Below are positions 30,314 to 36,747 of a stretch of DNA of 64,000 nt, piece by piece. Origin of the DNA: CAIWHR01 sp963816925 (GTDB lineage: Bacteria > Pseudomonadota > Gammaproteobacteria > Burkholderiales > Casimicrobiaceae); assembly GCA_963816925.1 (NCBI GenBank), contig CAWFMY010000009.1, forward strand, positions 357,214 through 421,213, written 5' to 3'. Each line of letters opens with the position of its first letter. Position 1 is the first letter of the stretch. Below the pieces are notes generated by a model. The model ran no database searches. It was not told the DNA's origin and saw only the letters and a program-made list of their open reading frames with translations. The position numbers and the translations under genes were made by a program.

Positions 30314-30919
30314 TTACGACTTGCCGAACTGACTCTTAGCGGTGCTGACGCATGTGTCCTTCGCGGCGCCGGCAAATCCATCGCACTTCTCGATGGCGAC
30401 CTTGTACTCTGCATCGCGCTTGGCGTCGGCTGCTTCCTTGCTGGCGTCGGCCTGCTTGGCCATTGCGTCCTTGTGCGTATCGGCGACGACACGGTCGACC
30501 TTGGCGTCGGCCTTGCCCTTGACGAGCTCGGCATTCGCTTCCTTGACGCAGACGTCCTTGCGGTTGCCGGCCAGGTCGTCGCATTTTTCGGCGGCAACGT
30601 CGTAGTTCGCCTGGGCGACCGCAACGCGCGCGTTTTCGCGATTCTTCGGAGTGTTCTCGTAGGCGGCTTCGGCGTCTGCCTTGGCGACGTCGTTCTTGCC
30701 CTTGGCCTTTGCCATGCAGATGTCCTTGGAATTGCCGCTCAGTGTCGAGCAGGCGTCCTTGTCCACCTTGTACTGCGAGTCCGCGTTGGTCTTCGCCAGG
30801 GCGTAGCTATCCTTCGACATCGGCGTCGCCGTGGATTTCGTCGCGTACGTCTGCGCCATGCCGGGCGCGGCGAAACTCAATCCGGCCGTAACGAAAAGCG
30901 CAATCATCAGTCTTGACAT
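30314..30919 (-). CDS. Exported protein with repeated Cys-pair motif
   Basis: 201 residues, intact. Signal peptide (MIALFVTAGLSFAAPGMAQ). The mature part is helical, rich in Ala, Lys and Asp, and contains three spaced copies of a motif C-x2-[LF]-[SA]-G-x2-[KR]-D-x-C (CSTLSGNSKDIC, CDDLAGNRKDVC, CDGFAGAAKDTC), each likely closing one disulfide in the periplasm. Paralogous to 32614-33060. No named family recognised. A good terminator follows and a Crp-type site precedes it. Confidence 0.7.
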   Translation of the reverse strand: MSRLMIALFVTAGLSFAAPGMAQTYATKSTATPMSKDSYALAKTNADSQYKVDKDACSTLSGNSKDICMAKAKGKNDVAKADAEAAYENTPKNRENARVAVAQANYDVAAEKCDDLAGNRKDVCVKEANAELVKGKADAKVDRVVADTHKDAMAKQADASKEAADAKRDAEYKVAIEKCDGFAGAAKDTCVSTAKSQFGKS

Positions 30920-30950
30920 GTTGGTTCCTTAGGTTCGCGTGCGGGTTTGA

Positions 30951-30993
30951 AGCTTGGGCGCGAACGCCTTGCCTGTCTGTTCGCTGGCACACG
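30951..30993 (-). promoter_or_regulatory. Predicted class II Crp/Fnr-type promoter, site 5 (Cys-motif gene)
   Basis: Operator 30978-30993 reads CGTGTGCCAGCGAACA then GACA. The hexamer at the usual place is poor (CAAGCT). The operator ends 59 bp from the ATG at 30919. Confidence 0.5.
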
Positions 30994-31009
30994 CATGTGC
31001 TTGGGGTCT

Positions 31010-31630
31010 CTAGCCGAGATTGTCGGCGGCATAGTTCCAGTTGATCAGCTTGTCGAGCACCGCGTTTACATAGTCCGCGCGGCGATTGCGGTAATCGAGA
31101 TAGTAGGCATGCTCCCAGACGTCGATGGCCAGCAGCGGCGTCAAGCCCATGGTCAGCGGCGTCTCCGCATTGCTGGTCTTGACCACCTTCAGCACGTTGT
31201 CGTCCAACACGAGCCAGGCCCAGCCGCTGCCGAACTGGGTTGTCGCTGCCATTGCGAGCGCCTTCTTGCACGCATCGAGATTGCCGAACGACAGCTCGAT
31301 GCGTTGCTTCAGCAGCGCAGGTGGCTCGCCGCTGCCGTTTGGCCGCAGGCTGTGCCAGTAGAAATTGTGATTCCAAGCTTGCGCGGCATTGTTGAAGATG
31401 GCGACCTGGTCGGCCTTGCCGGCCGTCTCGACAATGAGCTTCTCGAGCGGCAGGTCGGCTAAATCCGTGCCGGCGATCAGCTTGTTCAGCGTATCGACAT
31501 AACCCCTGTGGTGCTTGCCATAGTGGTAGCCGATCGTGCTGACCGAGATCACCGGATCGAGCGCATTCTCCGCGTACGGCAGCGGTGGCAGAACATGGAG
31601 GCCTGCCCGTTCAATCGTTTCGACGGTCAT
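31010..31630 (-). CDS. sodB: Superoxide dismutase, Fe/Mn type
   Basis: Converts superoxide to oxygen and peroxide in the cytoplasm. 206 residues from ATG 31630, which has AGGA eight bases upstream; an in-frame ATG at 31666 is less likely. Metal ligands are seen in order: His in STIGYHYGKHHRGYV, His in NAAQAWNHNFYWHS, and Asp and His in DVWEHAYYLDYRNRR. FNNAAQAWNHNFYW and the Gln/Gly context favour the iron form, but metal choice cannot be proven. It lies among stress genes; the next gene upstream (31673-31867) is close and may be co-transcribed. Confidence 0.9.
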   Translation of the reverse strand: MTVETIERAGLHVLPPLPYAENALDPVISVSTIGYHYGKHHRGYVDTLNKLIAGTDLADLPLEKLIVETAGKADQVAIFNNAAQAWNHNFYWHSLRPNGSGEPPALLKQRIELSFGNLDACKKALAMAATTQFGSGWAWLVLDDNVLKVVKTSNAETPLTMGLTPLLAIDVWEHAYYLDYRNRRADYVNAVLDKLINWNYAADNLG

Positions 31631-31672
31631 TTGTTGTTCCTGTTCAAGGTGGGCGGCCCGGAGCATTCGCTG

Positions 31673-31867
31673 TCAGGGCAAAGCCGCCATGGCGGGGATC
31701 GGCGCAAGATTGCCGCCTTCGTTCTCCCACGCCTTGACGCACGTCTTGTGCTGCAGGTGCTCGGCAGCGCGGACTTGCCTGCGTTGCGACCTGACTGCGA
31801 TTGCCGCGCCGGCGGCGGCGCTGATTGCAATGGCGAGGAGGAGGCCCCAGCGCTTGTCGGTACTCAT
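31673..31867 (-). CDS. Small membrane-anchored protein of unknown function
   Basis: About 64 residues. One N-terminal TM helix (WGLLLAIAISAAAGAAIAV), then a short basic segment and a Cys-Trp stretch (KTCVKAWENEGGNLAPIP). I chose ATG 31867 over 31939 because the longer form adds a Pro/Gly-rich, non-conserved-looking leader. It sits 42 bp upstream of sodB on the same strand. Function unknown. Confidence 0.45.
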   Translation of the reverse strand: MSTDKRWGLLLAIAISAAAGAAIAVRSQRRQVRAAEHLQHKTCVKAWENEGGNLAPIPAMAALP

Positions 31868-31985
31868 GGTGGATTCACTCACGAAAGACAGAAGTTGTGT
31901 TGCTGCGCCACCGCGAGGGGTGGGCCCGTGTGATGCCAAGGGGCGGGCCGTCGACTCGAAGGCCGGCCCCCGGCAAGTGTCGCGC

Positions 31986-32300
31986 TTACTTGAGACGCAT
32001 GTCGTTCTTGACCGACTTCACGCCGGCGACGCCACGGGTGATATCTACAGCCTTCAATTCCGCGACCTGCGTGCTCACAAAGCCGCTCAGCTGGACCACG
32101 CCCTTGAACGTCTCGACGTTGATCTCGGCCGACTTGAGCGTCGGTTCGCCGAGGATCGCTGCCTTGACCTTGCTGGTAATGACCGTGTCGTCCACGTATT
32201 CGCCGGTGCCTTCCTTCTTCGCCGTAGACGCGCAGCCCAGCGTCACCGCCAAGACCATTGCGCCGATGAAGTATGCAAACCTGCGGGTATTGATTTTCAT
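31986..32300 (-). CDS. BON-domain lipoprotein
   Basis: 104 residues from ATG 32300, preceded by AGGAAA. Lipobox at the end of the signal peptide (AMVLAVTLGCAST), so probably lipid-anchored in the envelope. One BON domain follows (YVDDTVITSKVKAAILGEPT, VQLSGFVSTQVAELKAVDI, GVKSVKNDMRLK), the OsmY-type fold linked to phospholipid binding and envelope stress. It lies 42 bp after DUF3309 copy 2 and is probably read from the same Crp-type promoter. Confidence 0.85.
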   Translation of the reverse strand: MKINTRRFAYFIGAMVLAVTLGCASTAKKEGTGEYVDDTVITSKVKAAILGEPTLKSAEINVETFKGVVQLSGFVSTQVAELKAVDITRGVAGVKSVKNDMRLK

Positions 32301-32342
32301 GCCGTTTCCTTTATTGAACATTTTCGCGCCGGAGGCGCCGTG

Positions 32343-32501
32343 CTACAGGCGCCCCATGACGAACAGGACGATGATGACCAACAGAATCACGCCGACGATG
32401 CCGCTCGGACCATAGCCCCAACTCGACGCGTGCGGCCAGACAGGCAACACACCGACAAGCATCAGGACCAGGACGACCAGCAGAATTGTGCCAATGCTCA
32501 T
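32343..32501 (-). CDS. DUF3309 small membrane protein, copy 2
   Basis: 52 residues: MSIGTILLVVLVLMLVGVLP then WPHASSWGYGPSG and a second helix ending FVMGRL. AGGGAGG stands in front of the ATG. Differs from copy 1 mostly by conservative hydrophobic swaps. First gene after the site 6 promoter, followed by the BON lipoprotein. Confidence 0.8.
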   Translation of the reverse strand: MSIGTILLVVLVLMLVGVLPVWPHASSWGYGPSGIVGVILLVIIVLFVMGRL

Positions 32502-32560
32502 GGTGCCCTCCCTAGGATTGTTATCCCGCCACGCGATTGCCATCGGGACCCTACATTCGC

Positions 32561-32603
32561 ACGTTAGCCATCGCCGCGGATACCGTCTGTTCGCTGGCGT
32601 ACT
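32561..32603 (-). promoter_or_regulatory. Predicted class II Crp/Fnr-type promoter, site 6 (DUF3309 copy 2 - BON)
   Basis: Operator 32588-32603 reads AGTACGCCAGCGAACA then GACG; 21 bp further is TAACGT (32561-32566). It ends 87 bp from the start codon. Confidence 0.6.
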
Positions 32604-32613
32604 TATGCCGAAT

Positions 32614-33060
32614 TCATTTCGGATCGACGGACGTGGTATTCGCCTTGGCGTCGGCCACCTGCTGGTTCCGCACGGCGTGCGCCTGCTTCAAGCAGACGCC
32701 CTTTTCGGTACCGGACTTGGCCTCGCAGGCGACCTTGGCCACCATGTAATCGGCATCCGCCTGGGCGACACGGCTATCGGTCCTGGCCTGAGTGGTGCCT
32801 TTGTACTTGGCTTCGGCGGCCGCCTTCGTCCGCTTTTCCGCGGCCTTGGCCTCGACGACACACATGTCGCGCTTGTGTCCTGCGAGCGTCGCGCACTTGG
32901 CGCGCGCGTCCTTGTAGACAGCTGTGGCACGATCGAGTGCGGCGTTGTAGTCACTGCGTGTCTGCATGGTCACCGCGAACGCGATCTGCGTGTACGTCAA
33001 GATCGCGAGGCCTGCTGTCGCTACGACGAGCGATGCAGCAACCATCCCGGACCTGTTCAT
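32614..33060 (-). CDS. Exported or anchored protein with Cys-pair motif, paralogue
   Basis: 148 residues from ATG 33060 (GGGAG in front). N-terminal hydrophobic helix (SLVVATAGLAILTYTQIAFA), then helical, Ala/Lys-rich sequence with two Cys pairs (CATLAGHKRDMC, CEAKSGTEKGVC). It shares repeat spacing and composition with the protein at 30314-30919. Lies 78 bp downstream of csbD on the same strand; no separate Crp-type site was found, so it may depend on the csbD promoter. Function unknown. Confidence 0.65.
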   Translation of the reverse strand: MNRSGMVAASLVVATAGLAILTYTQIAFAVTMQTRSDYNAALDRATAVYKDARAKCATLAGHKRDMCVVEAKAAEKRTKAAAEAKYKGTTQARTDSRVAQADADYMVAKVACEAKSGTEKGVCLKQAHAVRNQQVADAKANTTSVDPK

Positions 33061-33138
33061 TTGTGGCTCCCTCGAAGCGAGACGCATGTCGGGGTCACGC
33101 CCGCGACTTCTCGAGGCCGCGGGCATGACCGACCGGAG

Positions 33139-33366
33139 TTACGCCGTAGTAGCTACCGGCTGGTAGTCCTTGTGGATTTCCTCGAATGCCTTGACCTGCG
33201 TTTCAGCCTGATCCTTGGTGATGCCGTAGGTTTCCTGGATCTTTCCCGTCAGCTGGTCGCGCTTGCCGGCGATCGTGTCGAGGTTGTCGTCCGTGAGCTT
33301 GCCCCACTGTTCCTTCACGTGTCCCTTGAACTGCTTCCAATTGCCTTCGATGACGTCCCAATTCAT
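33139..33366 (-). CDS. CsbD family stress protein
   Basis: 75 residues from ATG 33366, with GGAAGGAA in front. Typical CsbD sequence: MNWDVIEGNWKQFKGHVKEQ, then WGKLTDDNLDTIAGKRDQL and GKIQETYGITKDQAE. The family consists of small, abundant, general-stress proteins without a known biochemical role. Divergent from Crp/Fnr paralogue 2; its promoter carries site 7. Confidence 0.9.
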   Translation of the reverse strand: MNWDVIEGNWKQFKGHVKEQWGKLTDDNLDTIAGKRDQLTGKIQETYGITKDQAETQVKAFEEIHKDYQPVATTA

Positions 33367-33448
33367 GGTGTTTCCTTCCAGCAGTGGTGTTGCCGCCGTA
33401 GCGCGCGTCCGCACTTGCGCAATCGCGTAATCGCCTACGGATGCAGAC

Positions 33449-33491
33449 AGAATAGCCAGGGCCGAAATAGTGGTCGGTTCGTTGTCGCACA
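33449..33491 (-). promoter_or_regulatory. Predicted class II Crp/Fnr-type promoter, site 7 (csbD)
   Basis: Operator 33476-33491 reads TGTGCGACAACGAACC then GACC; 21 bp further is TATTCT (33449-33454), the best -10 in the set. Confidence 0.65.
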
Positions 33492-33519
33492 CAAACCAAC
33501 GTCGGACTCGCACCGGCTA

Positions 33520-33560
33520 TGTGCGCTGCGGAACATAGAGGTGGCGCATTGGAGTAACCT
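33520..33560 (+). promoter_or_regulatory. Predicted Crp/Fnr-type site 8 (Crp/Fnr paralogue 2)
   Basis: TGTGCGCTGCGGAACA at 33520-33535, then TAACCT at 33555-33560. The hexamer is one or two bases closer than in the other sites. The predicted TSS falls at or next to the ATG at 33567, so the mRNA could be leaderless or the true start lies further in. Confidence 0.45.
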
Positions 33561-33566
33561 TGTCGC

Positions 33567-34358
33567 ATGGCCTCAAAGGGACCAAGCGCGGCTGTCAACA
33601 ACCTGTCGTCCGGCACTTCGCCGGTCCGGCCAAGCAGCGCTTCGTCTGCCGCTCCAAATCCCCACCAGAATCATTTGCTCAACGCACTGCCGGCCGCCGA
33701 TTACGAGCGCATCGCCTCGCATCTGGAACTTATTCCGATGAAGTTGGGCGACGTTCTCTATGAGCCGGGGGTCAAGCTTCGGCACGTCTACTTCCCGACC
33801 ACGTCCATCGTGTCGCTGCTCTACGTGATGGAGGACGGCGCGTCGGCCGAAATCGCGATCGTGGGCAACGAGGGCATTCTCGGCGTGTCGTTATTCATGG
33901 GTGGCGACACCACGCCGAGCAGGGCGATCGTGCAAAGCGCCGGGCATGCCTTTCGGCTCAAGGCCGAGCTGCTCAAGAACGAGTTCGGGCGCTTCGGCCC
34001 GACGATGCATCTGCTGCTGCGCTACACGCAAGCGCTGATCACGCAGATGGCGCAGACGGCGGTCTGCAACCGCCATCATTCGGTCGACCAGCAGCTTTGT
34101 CGGTGGCTGTTGCTGAGCCTCGATCGGCTGCAGTCGAACGATCTCTCCATGACGCAGGAATTGATCGCCAACATGCTGGGCGTGCGCCGCGAAGGCGTTA
34201 CCGAGGCCGCGGGAAAGCTCCAGGATGCCGGGCTCATCAGCTACCGGCGCGGCAGGATCACGGTGCTCGACCGCCCGGGACTCGAGAGCCGAGCCTGCGA
34301 GTGCTACCAGGTGGTCAAGACGGAATTCGACCGACTGCTTCCGTACGTCGTCCGCTAG
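33567..34358 (+). CDS. Crp/Fnr family transcriptional regulator, paralogue 2
   Basis: 263 residues, intact. A Ser/Ala/Pro-rich leader of about 30 residues is absent from paralogue 1; the remainder aligns closely: MKLGDVLYEPGVKLRHVYFP, GNEGILGVSLFMGGDTTPSR, LLRYTQALITQMAQTAVCNR, and winged helix MTQELIANMLGVRREGVTEA. No FNR Fe-S Cys cluster. The 5' end is uncertain because no SD precedes ATG 33567 and site 8 sits immediately upstream. Divergent from csbD, which also has a site, suggesting autoregulation. Ligand unknown. Confidence 0.9.
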   Translation: MASKGPSAAVNNLSSGTSPVRPSSASSAAPNPHQNHLLNALPAADYERIASHLELIPMKLGDVLYEPGVKLRHVYFPTTSIVSLLYVMEDGASAEIAIVGNEGILGVSLFMGGDTTPSRAIVQSAGHAFRLKAELLKNEFGRFGPTMHLLLRYTQALITQMAQTAVCNRHHSVDQQLCRWLLLSLDRLQSNDLSMTQELIANMLGVRREGVTEAAGKLQDAGLISYRRGRITVLDRPGLESRACECYQVVKTEFDRLLPYVVR

Positions 34359-34373
34359 CAAATCCTTGCCGCG

Positions 34374-35336
34374 TCACTGCGGCGCGCACATCGCCACCTG
34401 ATCGGGGCCGTAGCCTTCGGCAATGTAGCCCCTCGTGATCATCAGCGCCTTTACTGTCGTCGACGTCGTATACCGGTGGTTGGAATCGGCGCGACCATTC
34501 CACAGGCGGTAGACCGGAACGCCCGTTCCCGCGCAGACACCCGTGCCCTGATCCGGCAATGCGATGTAGAACGCCGCGCTCGATTCATAGACCAGTTGAG
34601 GAAACTTGGAACCGGTGTCCGTACATTCCTGCAACGATCCGGAAAAGAAGTGCGAATCGCCATATCCGGGCGGAATGTAGTACCGGCAGACCGGATTGAT
34701 TCCGATGCTGGAGCCGTCCCAGACATTGAAGACGTAGCCGGTGCGCGTCCAGCCAGCATGCACTCCCGTGTCGAGATCGCTGATCTCCTGCGCATTGCTG
34801 GCGACGAAATAATGATCGAGGGCGGCGTGATAAAACTCGATCGACTGCACTTCGTTCGGCGGCAGAGGCACGCCGATGTACTCGGCAGGCAGCACATTGA
34901 TCCAGTAGCGGACGGCGTACCCGTCGTTGCCCGCAATTCCTTCGAATTCCGTCAGCAACAGCGAGAAGTACCAGATTCCGTCCGGCGGCATCGCGAACGG
35001 CAGGGGACCCGAGTCGATCTTCCCGGTCTGATCTCCGGCAGCCAAAGGAGGCAGCGCATAGACGGACAGACGCCGCCCGCTTGCCCCGGCGACATAGGGC
35101 GCGGCAAACGCCCACAATTCCAGGCGCAGCTGATCGGACTGGTTATTCAGGTCGAAACTCTGTACGCCGTCCGTCGAAAGCGTGGCCGTGTTGTTCGAGT
35201 ACGTGTAGGAGACGTAGTTGACGAGCCGTACGTCGGTCGCCAGCGCAGCGGATGGCGACAGCGCCAGCAGAAGGACGGCAAGCGCTCCCATCAGCGTGTT
35301 GCGAGTCATGGCGGACGTTCGTGACGGGCGATTCAT
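34374..35336 (-). CDS. Secreted protein with C-terminal DUF5648-like domain
   Basis: 320 residues from ATG 35336, which has AGGA nine bases upstream; an inner Met (TRNTLMG) is possible. Signal peptide (MGALAVLLLALSPSAALA). The N-terminal half is a beta domain (RLVNYVSYTYSNNTATLSTD). The C-terminal half has the DUF5648 pattern: VQSIEFYHAALDHYFVAS, GVHAGWTRTGYVFNVW, VPVYRLWNGRADSNHRYTTS. Such modules occur on secreted or surface proteins; no enzyme activity is known. Divergent from Crp/Fnr paralogue 3 and preceded by site 9. Confidence 0.75.
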   Translation of the reverse strand: MNRPSRTSAMTRNTLMGALAVLLLALSPSAALATDVRLVNYVSYTYSNNTATLSTDGVQSFDLNNQSDQLRLELWAFAAPYVAGASGRRLSVYALPPLAAGDQTGKIDSGPLPFAMPPDGIWYFSLLLTEFEGIAGNDGYAVRYWINVLPAEYIGVPLPPNEVQSIEFYHAALDHYFVASNAQEISDLDTGVHAGWTRTGYVFNVWDGSSIGINPVCRYYIPPGYGDSHFFSGSLQECTDTGSKFPQLVYESSAAFYIALPDQGTGVCAGTGVPVYRLWNGRADSNHRYTTSTTVKALMITRGYIAEGYGPDQVAMCAPQ

Positions 35337-35369
35337 CGGGCGTTTTCCTGTGAGCAAGGCGATGGCGCA

Positions 35370-35412
35370 GGTTAAGTGCGCGCTTGCCCTGCGGTCGGTG
35401 CGCTGGCGCACG
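35370..35412 (-). promoter_or_regulatory. Predicted class II Crp/Fnr-type promoter, site 9 (DUF5648 gene)
   Basis: Operator 35397-35412 reads CGTGCGCCAGCGCACC then GACC; 21 bp further is TTAACC (35370-35375). It ends 61 bp from the ATG. Confidence 0.6.
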
Positions 35413-35439
35413 GACGTCCGCTGCCCCCGTTGGACGCTA

Positions 35440-35482
35440 TGTGCGCTACCGCGCAGACCGATCGATCCGTTTGCGCTACGGT
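35440..35482 (+). promoter_or_regulatory. Predicted class II Crp/Fnr-type promoter, site 10 (Crp/Fnr paralogue 3)
   Basis: Operator 35440-35455 reads TGTGCGCTACCGCGCA then GACC; 21 bp further is TACGGT (35477-35482). A TSS near 35489 would leave a 26-nt leader containing AAGGAG. Confidence 0.65.
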
Positions 35483-35514
35483 CGCTTGAGCGTGAATCTT
35501 CAAGGAGCGTATTG

Positions 35515-36234
35515 GTGCCACCGACCCCGCGCGCCGCCGCGGTCAATCGCCTGCTCGAAACACTGCCGGCCGACGAGCTGCGCCGGATCCTTCCCGAGTG
35601 CGAAAGCGTCGAGGTCGCGTTTGCTGACGTGTTATGCACGCCGAGGCAGCGCCTTCGCCATGTCTATTTCCCCACCGGGAGCTTCATTTCGTTGATCATG
35701 CCGATCGACAAGGCTTCGTCGCTCGAAGTCGGATTGATCGGGAGCGAGGGCATGTTCGGCATCCCGCTCGCGCTCGGCGTCGACGAATCGCCTGTGCGCG
35801 CCGTCGTCCAGGGCGCCGGTTCAGCGTTGCGGATGGACGGGGCGACGTTCTGCCGCGAACTCGCGCGCGACCCCGTTCTTCGTCGCACGGTCAACCGCTA
35901 TGCGTTCGTGCAGTTGAGCCAGCTTGCGCAGTCAGCCGCCTGCACACGCTTCCACGTCGTGGAGGCACGGCTCGCGCGCTGGCTGCTGATGACCCAGGAT
36001 CGCGCGCACGCCGACGACTTCCACATCACGCAGGAATTCCTGGCGCTCATGCTGGGCGTCCGCCGTGTGGGCGTCACCAAGGCGGCGAGCTCACTGCAGG
36101 AGCGAAGCCTGATTCATTACAGCCGCGGCAACATCACGGTCCTCGACCGGCGCGGACTCCAGGCCGCTTCGTGCGGGTGCTACAAGGCGGACAAGGACGC
36201 GTACGACCGGATGCTCAAGCCGGGCTTCCGATAA
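35515..36234 (+). CDS. Crp/Fnr family transcriptional regulator, paralogue 3
   Basis: 239 residues from GTG 35515, chosen because AAGGAG (35502-35507) is 7 bases before it and because it follows the predicted TSS; the open frame runs much further upstream but that part is not Crp-like. Effector barrel (FADVLCTPRQRLRHVYFPTG, GSEGMFGIPLALGVDESPVR), dimer helix (YAFVQLSQLAQSAACTRFHV), and winged helix (ITQEFLALMLGVRRVGVTKA). More diverged than paralogues 1 and 2. Its recognition helix keeps the GVRR-x-GVT core, so a related operator is plausible. Confidence 0.88.
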   Translation: MPPTPRAAAVNRLLETLPADELRRILPECESVEVAFADVLCTPRQRLRHVYFPTGSFISLIMPIDKASSLEVGLIGSEGMFGIPLALGVDESPVRAVVQGAGSALRMDGATFCRELARDPVLRRTVNRYAFVQLSQLAQSAACTRFHVVEARLARWLLMTQDRAHADDFHITQEFLALMLGVRRVGVTKAASSLQERSLIHYSRGNITVLDRRGLQAASCGCYKADKDAYDRMLKPGFR

Positions 36235-36344
36235 GCGGCGGACCGTCGGTCGCGACTACTTGCGCACCGATCGATGCCAGCGCGAATGTAAACGGCGCAA
36301 GGTGTCTCGCGAGAATTGACGCCTTCACGCGTGCATAGCGGCCA

Positions 36345-36734
36345 CTATGCGCCAATCTCCGAGGAATCGCGCTCACCGCCCCGGGTCCCGACCAGCAAGA
36401 GCGCCACGACGGCGTGCAGAACGACGGCCGGCCACAACAGGATCCCGCTCATGTGCTCGGCCGCAAATAGATACGCGAGGAACAAGGCGATCAGGGCGTT
36501 GTACACCAGCATCCCGCGCGCGGCAGACGCGCTGCCCTCGGCCTGTCGGCGACCGGGCCAGCAGGCGACGCTCAGCGCGAGCAACGTTATGCCGAAGCAG
36601 CGCCCGACCACCACCGCGATGGTGGTGATGTCCGCGCCCACCAGCAACTTCACGACGAGCGCGGGATCGAACATCAGCACGAGCGCCGTCGCGAATTCCG
36701 CGGCCGACGAAAACATGAGGACTTTTCGTTGCAT
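36345..36734 (-). CDS. Four-TM membrane protein of unknown function
   Basis: 129 residues, intact. Four hydrophobic helices (FATALVLMFDPALVVKLLVG, GRCFGITLLALSVACW, MLVYNALIALFLAYLFAAEH, GILLWPAVVLHAVVALLLV). It follows the sulfatase at 36748 with a 13-bp gap on the same strand, so probably shares its transcript. No transport motif is evident. Confidence 0.65.
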   Translation of the reverse strand: MQRKVLMFSSAAEFATALVLMFDPALVVKLLVGADITTIAVVVGRCFGITLLALSVACWPGRRQAEGSASAARGMLVYNALIALFLAYLFAAEHMSGILLWPAVVLHAVVALLLVGTRGGERDSSEIGA

Positions 36735-36747
36735 CGACTATCGGGGT

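Noticed and set aside
31868..31985. An eleventh TGTGCG site before the sodB-linked small gene
   Set aside because: The best match (GGTGGCGCAGCAACAC region) breaks the palindrome and lacks the CG pairs, so it was left out.
35218..35514. N-terminal extension of Crp/Fnr paralogue 3
   Set aside because: The extension covers the predicted promoter and site 10, has no Crp-like sequence, and the GTG at 35515 has a good SD.
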